Assembly (NCBI RefSeq): GCF_019659805.1
Contig: NZ_JAIFRO010000001.1
Coordinates: forward strand, 267,001 to 331,000
Direction: 5' to 3'
DNA: 64,000 nucleotides
Source of the DNA: Bartonella raoultii
Lineage (GTDB): Bacteria > Pseudomonadota > Alphaproteobacteria > Rhizobiales > Rhizobiaceae
In this document: positions 37,891-46,029 of the stretch, in pieces
Position numbering within the stretch: the stretch's first letter is position 1
How the letters are laid out: the number at the start of each line of letters is the position of its first letter
The notes under the pieces: model-generated
Databases searched by the model: none
Seen by the model: only the letters and a program-made list of their open reading frames with translations
What the model was told of the DNA's origin: nothing
Position numbers and translations under genes: made by a program

Positions 37891-38085
37891 CTAACATACT
37901 GAAAAATTTCATAAAAAAACTATATAAAAGTCATAAATTTCCATTACACTCACCTTGAATAGCGCGAAATCTTTGGAAGTCATTCAAGAAGTATCTTCCT
38001 TTGTAAAGATTAGGCAAAGCAAAGAGGTGGAGAGTGACCCCAAGGAGGTTTTCTAAAACAGTAAAAAGCTTGAAAGGAAACAGGC
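37891..38085 (+). promoter_or_regulatory. Shared bep upstream element, copy 1
   Basis: A ~190-base sequence conserved in front of four effector genes. It contains an AT-rich promoter-like block (AATTTCATAAAAAAACT, then TATAAAAGTCAT), the word GAATAGCGCGAAATCTTTG, a second block AAGGAGGTTTTCTAAAACAG, and finally GCTTGAAAGGAAACA before the ATG. The likely promoter lies more than 130 bases before the start, giving a long untranslated leader. Confidence 0.65.
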
Positions 38086-39324
38086 ATGAAAAAAAGTCAT
38101 TCATCCTCTGTGGAAGAACTCAGAAGACGCTTTGAACAAATGGGGGCAGAAGCGCCTTCCTCTGATCCTGTCTATGCAAAGATCCAGAAACCAAAAAAAG
38201 TGCACTCTCCCCAAAACTCGTCAGAGACTGGTTATGCATCCCCAAACCCACAAGGGGCGGCATCCCCCCCAATTCCACCAGAAACGGTCTATGCACCCCA
38301 AAATCCACCAGAAGGTGCCTATGACGCAGTTCGCAAAGGTCCGCGTGGTATGCAACACGCTACAAAACTCGTTCCCCCCTATGCAGTCGTTGATATACTA
38401 GATCCCAATGTACAGCAAGAAATTCAACGCCAAGAGGATTCTTTCTATGAACCTATAGAGCCAAGAGCAACAAAAGGACAATTTCAAGGTCGAGAAAATC
38501 CCCTCTATGAATCCGCAGAGCTAGGCGCAACAAGAGGACAATTTCAAGGTCGAGAAAATCCCCTCTATGAATCCGCAGAGCTAGGCGCAACGGGAAGACA
38601 ATTTCAAGGTCGAGAAAATCCCCTCTATGAATCTGCAGAGATGAAGACAACAGGAAGACAGCATTCCCAACGTTCTGAACATCTCTATGAAGAAATTGAT
38701 CTAAAAGTAACAGGAAGGCAACAACAATCTTCCGCTGACCCAATCTATTCAAAGCTGGGCATGGAAAAAACGGAAGGAAGCTCCCTTCAACACGCCATGA
38801 CAGGTGGTGCTGAGAGTGCTCCTGGAAAACAAATGCCATCTCATATAAGAGAAGCACTTGCAAAGGACTTAGATGTTCAATATATGCAAGCAAAAGTCAA
38901 AGATTGGGCTTTTGTTGTTTATGGCAATGATCGTACTGTAAACAGAGTGTTGGAAAACATTATGGAAGATCCTCAGCATCCAGAAGATGTCTTAAAAAAC
39001 CTTTTTTACCAACCTGAAGGTATTGGTAAGTTTGCAGGAAGCAAAGTCATGGGTATAAAGAGCACACAACGCAAAGCGGCAGAAGAAGGTTTTGGTCAGC
39101 TTTTTACAAAGCTTGAAGAATATGCAGAAACTGTCAAAAATCTTCATCAAAAGCTTACCAAAAGCCAAGAAAAGCAGCAAGATCTTGGCGAACCAAAAAG
39201 CCCCAAATTACAAACTGCTCATGAACATCACCATAGAAAAGAAAGAAATCACGAAAGCCCAGAACAAGAAAGGCAACAACGCAGTAGATCCCCTTCTCCA
39301 AAAGGAATGGCATTTGCTATGTGA
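38086..39324 (+). CDS. Tyrosine-motif BID effector (BepD/E class), single BID
   Basis: 412 residues, no Fic domain. The N-terminal ~250 residues are disordered and carry tyrosine motifs of EPIYA type: D-P-V-Y-A-K-I, E-T-V-Y-A, D-S-F-Y-E-P-I, three tandem 20-residue units with E-N-P-L-Y-E-S-A-E, then E-H-L-Y201-E-E-I and D-P-I-Y-S-K-L. Host kinases are expected to phosphorylate these after injection. Y-E-E-I is the classic Src-family SH2 ligand. One BID domain covers about 258-365 (W-A-F-V-V-Y-G-N-D-R, F-A-G-S-K-V-M-G-I-K-S), and the tail is basic and R/S/P rich for VirD4 recognition. GAAAGGAAACAGGC precedes the ATG. Confidence 0.88.
   Translation: MKKSHSSSVEELRRRFEQMGAEAPSSDPVYAKIQKPKKVHSPQNSSETGYASPNPQGAASPPIPPETVYAPQNPPEGAYDAVRKGPRGMQHATKLVPPYAVVDILDPNVQQEIQRQEDSFYEPIEPRATKGQFQGRENPLYESAELGATRGQFQGRENPLYESAELGATGRQFQGRENPLYESAEMKTTGRQHSQRSEHLYEEIDLKVTGRQQQSSADPIYSKLGMEKTEGSSLQHAMTGGAESAPGKQMPSHIREALAKDLDVQYMQAKVKDWAFVVYGNDRTVNRVLENIMEDPQHPEDVLKNLFYQPEGIGKFAGSKVMGIKSTQRKAAEEGFGQLFTKLEEYAETVKNLHQKLTKSQEKQQDLGEPKSPKLQTAHEHHHRKERNHESPEQERQQRSRSPSPKGMAFAM
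38461..38700 (+). repeat. 60-bp in-frame tandem repeat in the first tyrosine-motif effector
   Basis: Units of 60 bases (20 residues) begin at 38461, 38521 and 38581, with a diverged unit at 38641. The first three share a nearly identical block encoding Q-F-Q-G-R-E-N-P-L-Y-E-S-A-E. The fourth gives E-H-L-Y-E-E-I. Confidence 0.9.
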
Positions 39325-39370
39325 GCATAAATAAAATAAAAATATATATGTTTTTATTTTATATCAGATT

Positions 39371-39405
39371 TTTTGGCGCAAATCGTTTTTTCGGTTGCGC
39401 CAAAA
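39371..39405 (+). terminator. Hairpin terminator after the first tyrosine-motif effector
   Basis: TTTTGGCGCAA at 39371-39381 pairs with TTGCGCCAAAA at 39395-39405. Confidence 0.72.
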
Positions 39406-39512
39406 TTCTACAGAAATCTATTCCTAAAAAACGCGCATGACGATACGATAAAGACGCTTGTTTTATGCATTTTTAAAACAGCGTAATCTTTGGATAATAC
39501 TTTTATCATTTT

Positions 39513-39713
39513 ATTTAACCAATTGATAAAATTTCACAAAAAAACTGTATAAAAGTCATAAATACCCATTACACTGGTCTGTGAATAGCGCGAAGTCTTT
39601 GGAGCTTATTCAAGAAGCATCTTTTTGTATAAAAGCACACAAAGGATGAAGATGAAGAGAGCGCACCAAAGAGGTTTTCTAAAATATAGTAAAAAGCTTG
39701 AAAGGAAACACGC
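39513..39713 (+). promoter_or_regulatory. Shared bep upstream element, copy 2
   Basis: Same order of blocks as copy 1: TTGATA 39523-39528 and TATAAA 39548-39553 (19-base spacing), AAAGTCATAAA, then GAATAGCGCGAAGTCTTTG, AAAGAGGTTTTCTAAAA and GCTTGAAAGGAAACACGC before the ATG. Confidence 0.68.
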
Positions 39714-40988
39714 ATGAAAAAAAGTCAGCAAACTATTAACCCCGTAGATGAACTCAGAAGGCGCTTTGAACAAGGTGGGCTAGGATCTTCTGAAACTGAG
39801 CCAGTCTATGCGCAGGTTAAAAAACAAAAGCCCCAAGCTCCTAACAGAGATACCAAACCAAAAGAGACAATCTACGAAAACCTAGGCGCTGTAGGAGGTG
39901 GAAGACGCGGTAGAGAACAAGAAGAAGTGCTCTATGCAGATGTACAAACCACAAGAGGTAAAGGACGCGGTAGAGAACAAGAAGAAGTACTCTATGCAGA
40001 TGTACAAACCACAAGAGGTAAAGGACGCGGTAGAGAACAAGAAGAAGTACTCTATGCAGATGTACAAACCACAAGAGGTAAAGGACGCGGTAGAGAACAA
40101 GAAGAAGTGCTCTATGCAGATGTACAAACCACAAGAGGTAAAGGACGCGGTAGAGAACAAGAAGAAGTGCTCTATGCAGATGTACAAACCACAAGAGGTA
40201 AAGGACGCGGTAGAGAACAAGAAGAAGTGCTCTATGCAGATGTACAAACCACAAGAGGTAAAGGACGCGGTAGAGAACAAGAAGAAGTGCTCTATGCAGA
40301 TGTACAAACCACAAGAGGTAAAGGACGCGGTAGAGAACAAGAAGAAGTGCTCTATGCAGATGTACAAACCACAAGAGGTAAAGGACGCGGTAGAGAACAA
40401 GAAGAAGTACTCTATGCAGATGTACAAACCACAAGAGGCAGACACCAAGGCAGAGGACAGCAAGAAGAAACGTCCTATGCGTCAGTTTCTCCACGCAGCA
40501 GACCAGCTACTCTTCCAGAGGCAGAAATCACACACAGAGCAGGAAAAGATCCATTGGTTAAAGCCTATGGGGAAGAAGCTCAACATTGGAGTCAAGTTGC
40601 TTTTGGCAATAAAGATGCTTTACAAAGCAAAATGAAAGATATCCTTAAAAACCCCTCTTTAGGAGCACAAATTTCAAAAGACATTTTAGAAAATCCACAA
40701 TCTTTCGGAGATCTTGCGGGTACGAAAAAGCTTGGCATAAGAAGTCATGATCGTAAAGAAGCAGAAAAAGCTCTTGCGCCACTAAGTGAGGCTGTTAAAG
40801 GCTATGCAGATGCCGCAAAAAAGGCACGAGAGCAGGCTTTACAAACCCCCGGGGCACAAGAAAGGCGCCTTGCTGAAGCAGCAGGTGGTCCTCACCATAG
40901 GCAAGAAAGGACACCGCAGGTGCCTGAGCACAACAGGGAGCACCGCAGACATGCTCCCCAAAAAGGTGGTATGGCTTTTGCCATGTAA
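39714..40988 (+). CDS. BID effector with nine ITIM-like tyrosine repeats
   Basis: 424 residues, no Fic domain. The start shares the M-K-K-S-Q / D-E-L-R-R-R-F-E-Q opening with the previous gene. Early tyrosines are E-P-V-Y-A-Q-V (EPIYA-like) and E-T-I-Y-E-N-L. Then nine 20-residue units each carry E-E-V-L-Y-A-D-V, which fits the ITIM consensus (V/I/L-x-Y-x-x-V/L/I), followed by E-T-S-Y-A-S-V. A single BID domain covers about 279-385 (W-S-Q-V-A-F-G-N-K-D, L-A-G-T-K-K-L-G-I-R-S), and the tail is histidine/arginine rich. In Bartonella, phosphorylated Bep tyrosine motifs are known to bind SH2 proteins; an ITIM array would favour SHP-type phosphatases. Confidence 0.9.
   Translation: MKKSQQTINPVDELRRRFEQGGLGSSETEPVYAQVKKQKPQAPNRDTKPKETIYENLGAVGGGRRGREQEEVLYADVQTTRGKGRGREQEEVLYADVQTTRGKGRGREQEEVLYADVQTTRGKGRGREQEEVLYADVQTTRGKGRGREQEEVLYADVQTTRGKGRGREQEEVLYADVQTTRGKGRGREQEEVLYADVQTTRGKGRGREQEEVLYADVQTTRGKGRGREQEEVLYADVQTTRGRHQGRGQQEETSYASVSPRSRPATLPEAEITHRAGKDPLVKAYGEEAQHWSQVAFGNKDALQSKMKDILKNPSLGAQISKDILENPQSFGDLAGTKKLGIRSHDRKEAEKALAPLSEAVKGYADAAKKAREQALQTPGAQERRLAEAAGGPHHRQERTPQVPEHNREHRRHAPQKGGMAFAM
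39901..40440 (+). repeat. Nine 60-bp tandem repeats (ITIM-like units)
   Basis: Nine consecutive 60-base units that differ almost only by GTGCTC versus GTACTC in the tyrosine codon context and by the first few bases of unit 1. Homogeneity this high indicates recent expansion or gene conversion. The period keeps all three forward frames open, which produces long spurious frames on both strands. Confidence 0.96.
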
Positions 40989-41034
40989 GATTAAAGCATA
41001 TAAAAATATATGCGTTTTCACTTTCATGTAATCC

Positions 41035-41069
41035 CTTGGCACAAATGACACAAAGTGATTTGTGCCAAG
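41035..41069 (+). terminator. Terminator after the ITIM-array effector
   Basis: CTTGGCACAAAT at 41035-41046 pairs perfectly with ATTTGTGCCAAG at 41058-41069, followed by TTTTTT. Confidence 0.88.
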
Positions 41070-41120
41070 TTTTTTATATCATTATACAGAAATACATCAA
41101 ATACACTTTATGTGTTTTAT

Positions 41121-41319
41121 ATAACATATTGATAAAATTTCATAAAAAAACTGTATAAAAGTCATGAATGTTCATTACTCTCACAGCGAATAGCGCGAAA
41201 TCTTTGAAGGTCATTCAAAAAGCATCTTTCTTTGTCTAAAAACGGGCAAAGAAAAAGATGAGGAGTGCATCAAAGAGGTTTTCTAAAACAGATATGAAAA
41301 AACTTGAAAGGAAACACGC
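41121..41319 (+). promoter_or_regulatory. Shared bep upstream element, copy 3
   Basis: Contains TTGATAAAATTTCATAAAAA, TATAAAAGTCATGAA, GAATAGCGCGAAATCTTTG, AAAGAGGTTTTCTAAAACAG and CTTGAAAGGAAACACGC in the same order as the other copies. Confidence 0.68.
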
Positions 41320-42723
41320 ATGAAAAAAAGCCAATCTTCTCCTCAACACGCCTCAAAAGCTTTCTCCCCACAAGTTCCAAAATCACAAAACCAAGCCCCC
41401 AAAAGCCAAACTGTAGAAGATCCAATCTACGAAAACTTGAAGCTAGGAAGAGAAAGTGCTGTTTTCACAAAAAGCTTAAAAGAAGATGTGATCTACACAG
41501 AAGTTCAGATACAAAAACCTTATCCTCCTTTTCATAAGAGCCCACAAGAACAGGTTATCTATGCAGAAATAAAAAAAAGCAATAGAAAAACATCTAAAAT
41601 TCGACAAGAAATGCGTTATGCAATAGAAGAAGCTTCACAAAGCGCTATAACACCTGCTACAGAAGAAGAAAAACTGAAAAAGGTCCGTACTGCTCCACTC
41701 GTAAAAGCCTATGTGAAAAATGCTCACCGCTGGGCTGAAACTGTTTATGGCCATAAAAATGCTTTGCAAGAACAAATAGATGCAATTGTTCAAAAGCCCT
41801 CTTTGGGAGAAGAGATTTCTTGGAAAATTATAGAACATCCCATGTCTTTTGGGAATCTTGCAGGAAGAAATTTATGGGGATTAAAAGATAGTTCACGCAA
41901 ACAAGCTGAAGAAGGAATACGCTTTCTCTCTTCTGCCATTAATGGACTAACAGAAGCTGTAAAATACACGCAAGAAGAACGCTCACTGACATCTCAGAAA
42001 AGACAAATGCGCCATGGAATATCACAAGAAACAGCGGTAAATCTTCAAAAGCAGCAAAGCGTATCTACTCCTGAAAGGAGAGTATCCTCTCTTTCACAAG
42101 AAGCAATTTCCAGCATGCTCCGTGACAATACATCTGTCCAAAGATACGAAGCACGCATTGAACATTGGTGCTCCATTGTCTTTGGGCATAAGCATGTTTT
42201 GCAAAAAAAAATAAAGGAAATTCAACAAAACCCAGGTATGGCAGAAGAAATTGCATGGCAAGTTGGCGCATCTCCCAAATCTGTTGGAAATCTGAGAGGA
42301 AGAAATCTCTGTGGGCTAAAAAACAATGCACGTATATATGCTGAAAATGGCATTTCACATCTATGTGATGCCATTGAAAATTATGGAGAAGCTATAAAAT
42401 TGATAACAGAATCCTTTAAGCAATCCCATAAAGAACAACGCAAACATCAGGAATCTGCATCCCATGTACATCAAGATTTTCACAAACAAAAAGCCGTTTT
42501 AAAGCCTTCGCAAGAAGTTTCAAGGTCTTCTCAAGAACAAGAGCCAAAGGTTGTACAACCGCATCTTAAAGCTGTGGGCTCCTCCAAACATCAGAAGTCA
42601 TCAATATTATCATCTAAAGGTGAGAATGAACAAAATCTCAATACACAATCTTCTAAACATCAATTACCAGCGCTACCAGCTAAAAAAGTCGGGGGCGCAA
42701 AAAGCGTTGCATGTGCTTTATAA
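41320..42723 (+). CDS. bepE: BepE-type effector: tyrosine motifs plus two BID domains
   Basis: 467 residues. The N-terminal ~115 residues hold three tyrosine motifs: D-P-I-Y-E-N-L, D-V-I-Y-T-E-V and Q-V-I-Y-A-E-I; the last two satisfy the ITIM consensus. BID1 covers about 123-230 (R-W-A-E-T-V-Y-G-H-K-N, L-A-G-R-N-L-W-G-L-K) and BID2 about 269-372 (H-W-C-S-I-V-F-G-H-K-H, L-R-G-R-N-L-C-G-L-K). A polar, basic tail follows. Size, two BID domains and N-terminal tyrosines match BepE, which in other species protects host cells from harmful effects of other effectors and aids dissemination. The name is by architecture, not by alignment. Confidence 0.85.
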   Translation: MKKSQSSPQHASKAFSPQVPKSQNQAPKSQTVEDPIYENLKLGRESAVFTKSLKEDVIYTEVQIQKPYPPFHKSPQEQVIYAEIKKSNRKTSKIRQEMRYAIEEASQSAITPATEEEKLKKVRTAPLVKAYVKNAHRWAETVYGHKNALQEQIDAIVQKPSLGEEISWKIIEHPMSFGNLAGRNLWGLKDSSRKQAEEGIRFLSSAINGLTEAVKYTQEERSLTSQKRQMRHGISQETAVNLQKQQSVSTPERRVSSLSQEAISSMLRDNTSVQRYEARIEHWCSIVFGHKHVLQKKIKEIQQNPGMAEEIAWQVGASPKSVGNLRGRNLCGLKNNARIYAENGISHLCDAIENYGEAIKLITESFKQSHKEQRKHQESASHVHQDFHKQKAVLKPSQEVSRSSQEQEPKVVQPHLKAVGSSKHQKSSILSSKGENEQNLNTQSSKHQLPALPAKKVGGAKSVACAL

Positions 42724-42756
42724 ATCATCATAAATGAAAGCCTTGTCATCGGATTC

Positions 42757-42790
42757 TTTAGCGCGAATGTATAAAATAATTTGCGCTAAA
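42757..42790 (+). terminator. Hairpin after the BepE-type gene
   Basis: TTTAGCGCGAA from 42757 pairs with TTTGCGCTAAA ending at 42790, then ATTTATT. It is related to the other effector-gene hairpins. Confidence 0.65.
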
Positions 42791-42842
42791 ATTTATTGTA
42801 TAATGGCATAAAGAAAATTATCCAAAAAGAAGACATATTATC

Positions 42843-43046
42843 TATAACATATTGATAAAATTTCATAAAAAAGCTGTATAAAAGTCATAAACATCAATTA
42901 GGCAATCCTTAAAGCACGCAAACCTCTTTAGAAGTTATTCCATTTGGCATCCTCCCTTTAAATAAAAAACGATAACTGCATAAAAGTGGAGAATGCATCA
43001 AAGAATTTTTCTAAAAAATATTGAGAACGCTTGAAAGGAACTATGT
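42843..43046 (+). promoter_or_regulatory. Shared bep upstream element, copy 4 (diverged)
   Basis: The promoter-like block is conserved (TTGATAAAATTTCATAAAAA, TATAAAAGTCATAAA), and so is the end (TGCATCAAAGAATTTTTCTAAAA, GCTTGAAAGGAAC). The middle GAATAGCGCG word is lost. Confidence 0.6.
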
Positions 43047-45707
43047 ATGAAAAAAAGACAGCCCTCCCCTTTTATAGCGCAAATGGTGGAGGAATTTCAA
43101 AAACGTCAGGAACAATCCCTCACCACAGCGCACATAAAACAACCTTCTGCCCCAAAACAGTCACACATAAGAAGCAATATGCAAAGCAGCATATCTTCAA
43201 AAAAAACTGCCCCCACACCATCTTCTCCACAGCATACACCTCCTATGGAAAGCAAGGTGCAAAGCAACATTTCTGTTCAAGAAAACGAAAATCTTTACGA
43301 CACGCTAGCGCCTAAAAAACCACCCCGGATGCGAGAAAATCTACAAAGCGGCATATCTTCAAAAAGAACTGCCCCCACACCATCTTCTCCACACCATACG
43401 CCTCCTATGGAAAGCAGGGCGCAAAGCAAAAGAGCTGTACAAGAAAGCGAACACGCACACCCACCAGCTGTACCTCCAAAACCACCCCATATGAGAGAAA
43501 ATCTACAAAGTGGCATATCTTCAAAAAAAACTGCCCCCACACCATCTTCTCCACACCATACGCCTCCTATGGAAAGCAGGGCGCAAAGCAAAAGAGCTGT
43601 ACAAGAAAGCGAACACGCACACCCACCAGCTGTACCTCCAAAACCACCCCATATGAGAGAAAATCTACAAAGTGGCATATCTTCAAAAAGAACTGCCCCC
43701 ACACCATCTTCTCCACAGCATACGCCTCCTATGGAAAGCAAGGTGCAAAGCAACATGTCTGTTCAAGAAAACGAAAATCTTTACGACACGCTAGCGCCTA
43801 AAAAACCACCCCGGATGCGAGAAAATCTACAAAGCGGCATATCTTCAAAAAGAACTGCCCCCACACCATCTTCTCCACACCATACGCCTCCTATGGAAAG
43901 CAGGGCGCAAAGCAAAAGAGCTGTACAAGAAAGCGAACACGCACACCCACCAGCTGTACCTCCAAAACCACCCCATATGAGAGAAAATCTACAAAGTGGC
44001 ATATCTTCAAAAAAAACTGCCCCCACACCATCTTCTCCACACCATACGCCTCCTATGGAAAGCAGGGCGCAAAGCAAAAGAGCTGTACAAGAAAGCGAAC
44101 ACGCACACCCACCAGCTGTACCTCCAAAACCACCCCATATGAGAGAAAATCTACAAAGTGGCATATCTTCAAAAAGAACTGCCCCCACACCATCTTCTCC
44201 ACACCATACGCCTCCTATGGAAAGCAAGGTGCAAAGCAACATTTCTGTTCAAGAAAACGAAAATCTTTACGACACGCTAGCGCCTAAAAAACCACCCCGG
44301 ATGCGAGAAAATCTACAAAGTGGCATATCTTCAAAAAGAACTGTCCCCACACCATCTTCTCCACAGCATACGCCTCCTATGGAAAGCAAGGTGCAAAGCA
44401 ACATGTCTGTTCAAGAAAACGAAAATCTTTACGACACGCTAGCGCCTAAAAAACCACCCCGGATGCGAGAAAATCTACAAAGCGGCATATCTTCAAAAAG
44501 AACTGCCCCCACACCATCTTCTCCACACCATACGCCTCCTATGGAAAGCAAGGTGCAAAGCAACATTTCTGTTCAAGAAAACGAAAATCTTTACGACACG
44601 CTAGCGCCTAAAAAACCACCCCGGATGCGAGAAAATCTACAAAGCAGTACATCTTCTGAAGAAAGTGTTCCACATGACACAACATCAACTTTATCAAGAA
44701 CATTATCTACCAGAGGGGAACGGTCTAGAAGCATGCAATATAGCTTCTTAGTTGATGTCTATAAAGAAGAGATCCGATATTGGTGTGGAACTGTTTATGG
44801 TAATCAACTTGCTTTAGAGGAAAAAATAGAAGCAATTCAAGAAAACCCCGCTATAGGTACGCAATTTTCACGGGAGATTGTGGAAAATCCTAAATCTATT
44901 GCCAAATTTGCTGGTAGCAAAATACTTGGTGTGAAAAGCAATTCACGTAAAAAAGCAGAAGAAGGTTTATCATCCCTATGTGCAGCCATTGATGGTTATG
45001 TCAATGCTCTTCAATATATACAAGAAAACATTCAACAGCGCCCTCATGCAGAAGGAAAACACCATCAACAAGAAAGAGAAAAACAACAAACAAGACAAGA
45101 GATGCAAACAGACGGAAATCTTCAAAACTCACCTCATTCCCAAAAAAAATGGAAACCTCTTTCCGATAAGGAAATAGCCCAAAAAGTTCAAAAAGATCCA
45201 TTGGTCCAATATGGTCAAACGGAAGTGCGATATTGGTGCGGAATTGTTTTTAACAATCCAAATCTTTTAGAATATAACATGGAAGACATTCAAAAATGTC
45301 CTGATATGGGAGAAGAGCTTGCATGGCAAGTTTCAAAACAGCCCGCGTTTTTTTCTCCATTTGCTGGCAAGAAACTACTTGGCATAAAAAGTGAAACACG
45401 TAAAGAAGCGGAAAAAAATCTTTCTACCCTATGTGGTGTTATTGAAAGTTATGCAGACACTGTAAAACAAGTAAGAGAGCATATTGTGCTCACTCACGAA
45501 GCAACACAACTACGCCATAGCCCCTCTCTTGAACAGACACAAAACCTACAAAAAAAGCAAACTTTATCAAAGTCGCCTCCACTTTCTCAACATGCAGTAG
45601 AAAACGCACCCAGCATATCTCTTGAAACTTGCGAACATGCCGGTAAACACCCACCAGAAATTCCGCGAAAAACGAAGACACCAAAAGCCATGTCTCTCAC
45701 CTGCTAA
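43047..45707 (+). CDS. Large BID effector with alternating phosphotyrosine and SH3-ligand modules
   Basis: 886 residues. Residues 48-533 are nine 54-residue modules of two types, in order A B B A B B A A A. Both share the frame G-I-S-S-K-R-T-A-P-T-P-S-S-P. Type A has E-N-L-Y-D-T-L-A-P-K-K-P-P-R. Type B has no tyrosine but H-P-P-A-V-P-P-K-P-P-H, a P-x-x-P-x-K class II SH3 ligand. After a linker come BID1 (about 565-668: R-Y-W-C-G-T-V-Y-G-N) and BID2 (about 717-820: R-Y-W-C-G-I-V-F-N-N) and a basic tail. It looks like a multivalent host scaffold protein delivered by VirB/D4. It may be a BepF- or BepE-related paralogue. Confidence 0.88.
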   Translation: MKKRQPSPFIAQMVEEFQKRQEQSLTTAHIKQPSAPKQSHIRSNMQSSISSKKTAPTPSSPQHTPPMESKVQSNISVQENENLYDTLAPKKPPRMRENLQSGISSKRTAPTPSSPHHTPPMESRAQSKRAVQESEHAHPPAVPPKPPHMRENLQSGISSKKTAPTPSSPHHTPPMESRAQSKRAVQESEHAHPPAVPPKPPHMRENLQSGISSKRTAPTPSSPQHTPPMESKVQSNMSVQENENLYDTLAPKKPPRMRENLQSGISSKRTAPTPSSPHHTPPMESRAQSKRAVQESEHAHPPAVPPKPPHMRENLQSGISSKKTAPTPSSPHHTPPMESRAQSKRAVQESEHAHPPAVPPKPPHMRENLQSGISSKRTAPTPSSPHHTPPMESKVQSNISVQENENLYDTLAPKKPPRMRENLQSGISSKRTVPTPSSPQHTPPMESKVQSNMSVQENENLYDTLAPKKPPRMRENLQSGISSKRTAPTPSSPHHTPPMESKVQSNISVQENENLYDTLAPKKPPRMRENLQSSTSSEESVPHDTTSTLSRTLSTRGERSRSMQYSFLVDVYKEEIRYWCGTVYGNQLALEEKIEAIQENPAIGTQFSREIVENPKSIAKFAGSKILGVKSNSRKKAEEGLSSLCAAIDGYVNALQYIQENIQQRPHAEGKHHQQEREKQQTRQEMQTDGNLQNSPHSQKKWKPLSDKEIAQKVQKDPLVQYGQTEVRYWCGIVFNNPNLLEYNMEDIQKCPDMGEELAWQVSKQPAFFSPFAGKKLLGIKSETRKEAEKNLSTLCGVIESYADTVKQVREHIVLTHEATQLRHSPSLEQTQNLQKKQTLSKSPPLSQHAVENAPSISLETCEHAGKHPPEIPRKTKTPKAMSLTC
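43188..44645 (+). repeat. Nine 162-bp tandem modules with 486-bp higher-order period
   Basis: Nine 162-base units (54 codons each) run end to end. The A-B-B triplet occurs twice, giving a 486-base higher-order repeat (43295-43756 matches 43781-44242 almost perfectly), then three A units follow. Small changes (Q-H/H-H, N-I/N-M, K-K/K-R) track as blocks, indicating duplication of multi-unit segments. Confidence 0.95.
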
Positions 45708-45737
45708 CATCTAAAACTTTAACTTTTCATCTGCTTT

Positions 45738-45770
45738 CTTGGTGCAACAGATAAAGCAGTATGCACCAAG
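45738..45770 (+). terminator. Terminator after the large modular effector
   Basis: CTTGGTGCA at 45738-45746 pairs with TGCACCAAG at 45762-45770, followed by AGCTTTTTCT. Confidence 0.8.
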
Positions 45771-45974
45771 AGCTTTTTCTCTTCTTTTACGATAAAACAT
45801 TTTCTGTTTTTGAGAAGAAAGTTGCTATCCCCAAACAACAAAAGAGTAACACCCATTGATTAACAATCATCCGCATAAACAACGCCTATAAAAAACATTT
45901 TAAAATAGTGAACGAAAGCATTCTCCATCAGATAAGTAGTGCTGCAATCATAAAAGTAAAGCGATAAAAAGAGA

Positions 45975-46029
45975 GAATGTACCATAGAGTTTTTCCCCAA
46001 AAATTGAAAAGACTTGAAAGGAAACATGC
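45975..46029 (+). promoter_or_regulatory. Partial bep upstream element, copy 5
   Basis: Only the 3' part of the element is recognisable (GAGAGAATGTACCATAGAG, TTTTTCCCCAAAA, GACTTGAAAGGAAACATGC before ATG). The promoter-like block of the other copies is not seen. Confidence 0.5.

Noticed and set aside
39901..40440. Possible CRISPR array (regular short repeats)
   Set aside because: The repeats are directly adjacent with no unique spacers and lie in a coding sequence; no cas genes are in the window.
39841..40635. Three long overlapping frames (217, 193 and 245 codons) across the ITIM repeat array on both strands
   Set aside because: They are artefacts of a 60-base unit without stops; composition is highly repetitive and only the BID-effector frame has a ribosome site and a continuing domain.
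43295..44242. Two identical 153-codon minus-strand frames
   Set aside because: Shadows of the 486-base higher-order repeat inside the large modular effector; no start signals or family.
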